A DNA stretch of 64,000 nt from Candidatus Gastranaerophilales bacterium (GTDB taxonomy: Bacteria > Cyanobacteriota > Vampirovibrionia > Gastranaerophilales > Gastranaerophilaceae), in assembly GCA_944324395.1 (NCBI GenBank), contig CALUWC010000002.1, positions 144,867 to 208,866 of the forward strand. Reading direction: 5' to 3'. Below the pieces are notes generated by a model, which did no database searches, was not told where the DNA came from, and worked only from the letters and a program-made list of their open reading frames with translations. Positions 60,920-64,000 of the stretch are shown piece after piece (position 1 is the stretch's first letter; each line of letters begins with the position of its first letter). A program made the position numbers and the translations under genes.

Positions 60920-63094
60920 ATGTCAAGTTCTTACGAAAAATATAAAAGACAAAGAGCAGCAAAAGATATTGCACGTGAAAATATATCAAGAAAAAAAGAA
61001 AATAAATTCTTCACGAATTTAAAAATGTTCGTACTCATATCAACAGCACTTGTACTTGCAGGTTTTGTCGCATTGAACTTATATTTATCATCATTGCCGC
61101 CTATCCCGGATTTGGAAGAATACAAACCTAATATTGTAACAAAATTTTATTCAGAAGACGGTGAAGTTATAAAAACATTTACAGCATATACCTACGACAG
61201 AATTGACCTAAAAGATGTGCCTGATGAGTTAAAAGAAGCACTTATTGCTACAGAAGATAAAAATTTTTATCATCATAACGGCTATGATATTGTAGGTATT
61301 ATAAGATCTTCAATCCAAAACGTTATAGCCGGTCGTGCAGTACAGGGAGCCAGCACAATTACCCAGCAATTAGCAAGAATCTTATTCCTGTCTAACGAAA
61401 GAACATTAACAAGAAAAGTCAAAGAACTTGAAGTAGCTGCCAGAATAGAAAAAACCATTTCAAAAGATCAAATTCTTGAAATGTATTTAAACAACGTATA
61501 TCTGGGTGCCGGAGCGTATGGAGTATCTGCAGCATCAAAAATATATTTTAATAAAAAATTAAATCAGCTGACTTTACCTGAGCTTGCACTAATTGCAGGT
61601 TTACCGCAGGCTCCGTCAGTTTATAATCCATATAACAGCAAAGATTTAGCAATAAAAAGACGTAATCAGGTTCTTAAAAGAATGCTGACAATGAAGTATA
61701 TTACAGAAGATGAGTACAACAATGCAATAAAAGCTGAAGTAAAACTTAGTTCTGTACCGCAAATATATACAACAAACAAAGCCCCCTATTTTAGCGATTA
61801 TGTAATTAAAGAAATGGAAAAACTCGGATTTGAAGAAACCGATATAATCCATGGCGGATACAAAGTTATTACAACAATAGATTCTAAAGCTCAATCAGCT
61901 GCAAATGAATCAATACTAAAAAATTTAAAAAATTTCGGACTTAATAAAAAATCTCAACAGGCTGCAGTATTTACATTCAGCCCTATAGACGGGAGAATCA
62001 TTGTATATGCCGGCGGAAAAAATTACGGAGAAAGCCAGTATGACCGAGTTCAATCCATAAGACCTCCGGGATCAGCATTCAAACCTATAGTGTATGCAGC
62101 AGCAATGGAAAAAGGAATTTCTCCAAATGATATAATTGACGATAGCCCGATAACAATAGGAAACTGGTCACCTCACAATTACAGCCACAGATACAGAGGG
62201 AAAATTCCGGTATATAAAGCATTAATGATATCCTCAAACGTTTGTGCCGCAAGAGTAATTCAAGAAGTCGGAATACGTTCGGTTATTCAAATTGCAAGAG
62301 TTTTAGGAATAACTACCCCGCTTGAATATGATTATACCATTTCTCTTGGTTCAAACGGAGTAAAATTATTTGAATTTGTAAGAGCATACGGAGCCTTCGC
62401 AAACGGAGGATACGTCGTGCAGCCTTATGCAATCGAGAGAATAGAAGATTCCAGAGGACGGGTTTTATATAGAGCAGGAAAAACAAAATCCTCTCACCAA
62501 ATCAGTCTTAAAACCGCCGCCGAAATTACTGCAATGCTAAAAACAGTAATACTGTCAGGTACAGGTACTTCGGCTAATATCGGAAAACCTGCAGCAGGTA
62601 AAACAGGTACAACCGATGATTCAAGAGATGCTTATTTCGTCGGATATACTCCGGATCTTGTAACAGGAGTCTGGGTCGGTGATGATAACAATAAAAAAGT
62701 TCCTGGATTGTACGGCGGAACAGTTCCTGCCAGGATTTGGAAAGACGTTATGACTGTTGCCACAAAAGATTTAGGTGCAAATGATTTCGAATATCCTGTT
62801 ATTGAACTGGAGAATTATCATGCATCATTCAGTAAAGCAAAAGTTATAGGAGATGATGAAAATCCGTCTAACGAAAATAAAGAAACCGCTGCACCTCAAG
62901 AAACATCTTCTGAACAGATACCAAACAGCGAAACTGAGCCTACAGTAAATTCTGCACAAACCTCAGCTCCGGCTGCAGGACAAACAGCAGAGAAGGAAAG
63001 CAATGCACCAAAACCTCAAGGAGCCCCAGTTCCAAAACCTTCAGAAAAACCAAAAGCACCTATTCCAATGGCTGTTCCGGAAAGTTTAAGATAA
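60920..63094 (+). CDS. class A penicillin-binding protein (GT51 + transpeptidase)
   Basis: The 724-residue protein makes and cross-links peptidoglycan. A short cytoplasmic tail is followed by one membrane segment (about 30-50). The glycosyltransferase domain has Glu112 in ATEDKNFYHH, GASTITQQLAR and KELEVAARIEK. The transpeptidase has Ser385-x-x-Lys388 (PGSAFKP), SSN and KTGT (561-564). The C-terminal 80 residues are Pro/Ala/Glu-rich and disordered. TATAAT and AGGGAGAG precede the ATG. A strong terminator follows. Confidence 0.95.
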   Translation: MSSSYEKYKRQRAAKDIARENISRKKENKFFTNLKMFVLISTALVLAGFVALNLYLSSLPPIPDLEEYKPNIVTKFYSEDGEVIKTFTAYTYDRIDLKDVPDELKEALIATEDKNFYHHNGYDIVGIIRSSIQNVIAGRAVQGASTITQQLARILFLSNERTLTRKVKELEVAARIEKTISKDQILEMYLNNVYLGAGAYGVSAASKIYFNKKLNQLTLPELALIAGLPQAPSVYNPYNSKDLAIKRRNQVLKRMLTMKYITEDEYNNAIKAEVKLSSVPQIYTTNKAPYFSDYVIKEMEKLGFEETDIIHGGYKVITTIDSKAQSAANESILKNLKNFGLNKKSQQAAVFTFSPIDGRIIVYAGGKNYGESQYDRVQSIRPPGSAFKPIVYAAAMEKGISPNDIIDDSPITIGNWSPHNYSHRYRGKIPVYKALMISSNVCAARVIQEVGIRSVIQIARVLGITTPLEYDYTISLGSNGVKLFEFVRAYGAFANGGYVVQPYAIERIEDSRGRVLYRAGKTKSSHQISLKTAAEITAMLKTVILSGTGTSANIGKPAAGKTGTTDDSRDAYFVGYTPDLVTGVWVGDDNNKKVPGLYGGTVPARIWKDVMTVATKDLGANDFEYPVIELENYHASFSKAKVIGDDENPSNENKETAAPQETSSEQIPNSETEPTVNSAQTSAPAAGQTAEKESNAPKPQGAPVPKPSEKPKAPIPMAVPESLR

Positions 63095-63095
63095 G

Positions 63096-63128
63096 AAAAA
63101 AACGGGAAATATATTTCCCGTTTTTTTT
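63096..63128 (+). terminator. terminator after the PBP gene
   Basis: AAAAAAACGGGAAAT / ATTTCCCGTTTTTTTT is a near-perfect bidirectional stem. T8 follows on the plus strand. Confidence 0.92.
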
Positions 63129-63199
63129 ATATTAAGACGGAATGTAAAAGTTTTAACAATACTATTTCAAACACAAAAAAAATATGCTAAGCTAGTGGT

Positions 63200-63841
63200 A
63201 TGTTTACAGGAATCATTGAAGAAACAGGGATAGTTGAAAAATTTTCTAAAGAAACGTACGGGGCAAATATTACCATTAAATGCTCAAAAGTTCTTGAGAA
63301 TACCCAAATTGGCGACAGTATAGCAATCAACGGAGTCTGCCAGACTGTTACCAAACTTAGCAGTGATTCCTTTTGTGCAAATATCAGCGAAGAAACACTT
63401 AATATAACAACATTTTCTTCAATAAAATCCGGAGATATTGTCAATCTGGAAAGAGCTTTGACATTAAATTCAAGACTTGGAGGACATATTGTAACGGGAC
63501 ACGTTGATACCAAAGGGAAATTTTTGTCCTGCAAACAACTTGCTGAATTTTATAATCTTACATTTGAAATTCCGCATAATCATGAAAAATATGCTGTATA
63601 TAAAGGCTCAATAGCAATAAACGGGGTAAGTCTTACCATTGCAAAAATAGAAAGTAATATTATCACTGCAGCTATTATTCCGCACACATATAACAACACA
63701 AACCTTAAAAATTTAAAAACCGGTGATTTTGTAAACATTGAAACAGATATTTTAGGGAAATATATTGAAAAAATTTTATCTGCGAAAGATAATAATAACA
63801 AAATAAGTATGAACTTTCTGGAAGAGAATGGATTTGTATAA
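63200..63841 (+). CDS. ribE: riboflavin synthase alpha chain
   Basis: The 213-residue enzyme converts two 6,7-dimethyl-8-ribityllumazine molecules to riboflavin. It consists of two similar barrels: [23 protein letters not shown] and [13 protein letters not shown] in the first half, and [14 protein letters not shown] in the second. A TATGCT box (63183-63188) predicts a start only 5 nt before the ATG, with no ribosome binding site. It overlaps the next gene by one base (TAATG). Confidence 0.96.
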   Translation: MFTGIIEETGIVEKFSKETYGANITIKCSKVLENTQIGDSIAINGVCQTVTKLSSDSFCANISEETLNITTFSSIKSGDIVNLERALTLNSRLGGHIVTGHVDTKGKFLSCKQLAEFYNLTFEIPHNHEKYAVYKGSIAINGVSLTIAKIESNIITAAIIPHTYNNTNLKNLKTGDFVNIETDILGKYIEKILSAKDNNNKISMNFLEENGFV

Positions 63842-64000
63842 TGGAAATAAAAGATTTTAAATTTGACAGTATAGAAGAAGCTATAGAAGATTTTAAAGCA
63901 GGAAAACCCGTAATTGTCGCAGATGATGAAGACAGGGAAAACGAAGGGGATGTTATAATTTCTGCTGAAAAAGTGACCCCTGAAAAAATAAATTTTCTGG
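63841..64000 (+). CDS. ribB: 3,4-dihydroxy-2-butanone 4-phosphate synthase, start only
   Basis: The first 53 codons are [20 protein letters not shown] and on, with [23 protein letters not shown], the hallmark DHBP-synthase opening (D/E residues binding magnesium). The gene runs beyond the window. It may be a fused RibBA, as in many bacteria. The ATG overlaps the ribE stop, so the two are coupled for riboflavin synthesis. Confidence 0.92.
   Translation, partial: MEIKDFKFDSIEEAIEDFKAGKPVIVADDEDRENEGDVIISAEKVTPEKINFL

Noticed and set aside
63129..63199. FMN riboswitch before ribE
   Set aside because: The 70-bp gap is too short and contains only a terminator and a promoter; the predicted leader is about 5 nt.
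1..64000. CRISPR array or Cas genes
   Set aside because: No regularly spaced identical repeats; the only tandem repeat (45787-45942) has no spacers.

Overview
The window is AT-rich DNA from a diderm bacterium with LPS genes: rfaE2, lpxD, lpxC and fabZ lie together, and there are many Sec signal peptides, an OmpH-like chaperone and a BamE-like protein. The tRNA-Glu(UUC) resembles the cyanobacterial/plastid form as I remember it. No photosynthesis gene is present, and several proteins have a style I associate with gut Melainabacteria (Vampirovibrionia/Gastranaerophilales). That lineage is my best guess, as an inference from memory without a database search. An flhB gene next to a sigma factor suggests a flagellum encoded elsewhere.

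Layout. 1-740: start of a CorC/HlyC-type membrane protein. 783-10599: a compact, all-minus-strand podovirus-like cassette that closes with an intrinsic terminator. In transcription order it encodes a LuxR-type HTH protein, amidase, hub/stabilisation protein, major capsid protein, holin-like protein, possible scaffold, gp4-like adaptor, TerS, an unknown, a GNAT, portal, TerL and a small membrane protein. No integrase, replication gene, repressor, tail fibre or spike is visible. 10600-11252 is non-coding. 11253-15968 (+): sensor kinase, dxr, CheY-like regulator and a degenerate PilB/GspE-like protein. 16167-19079 (-): lipid A/heptose operon. 19167-20764 (-): asd with two small unknown genes. 20856-21494: a GNAT gene split by a stop. 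21593-27497 (-): a probable seven-gene operon of HD-GYP, TPR, two response regulators, pentapeptide protein and dapB.

27647-33704: zinc-ribbon protein, metallopeptidase, three related secreted or membrane proteins, Fur/PerR-like repressor plus rubredoxin, and a lineage-type membrane protein. 33900-33975: tRNA-Glu. 34048-38332: stand-alone TOPRIM protein, putative cysteine peptidase, 5'-nucleotidase-like enzyme. 38359-41801 (-): sigma factor, flhB, deoC, metF. 41845-47082: membrane protein, HEAT-type proteins, an unlisted 59-residue gene, and a cluster of envelope proteins with a 54-bp tandem repeat. 47090-50582 (-): TPR-glycosyltransferase and two paralogous heavy-metal-exporter-like permeases. 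50727-54502: alr, lpd, lipA. 54510-58071 (-): OmpH-like protein, an alpha/beta-hydrolase gene broken by an amber codon, two tandemly duplicated TonB-C-like proteins, one unknown. 58485-64000: cysteine-cluster protein, small secreted protein, FAD dehydrogenase, class A PBP, ribE and the start of ribB/ribBA.

The most interesting signals are the minimal capsid/packaging cassette with its unusual gene order; repeated leaderless promoters in which the -10 box sits exactly 7 nt before the A of ATG; the three-member family with a shared C-terminal cysteine motif; two genes each broken by one in-frame stop; and a short repeat (GGGGTAAATGTT-like) found at several gene ends.
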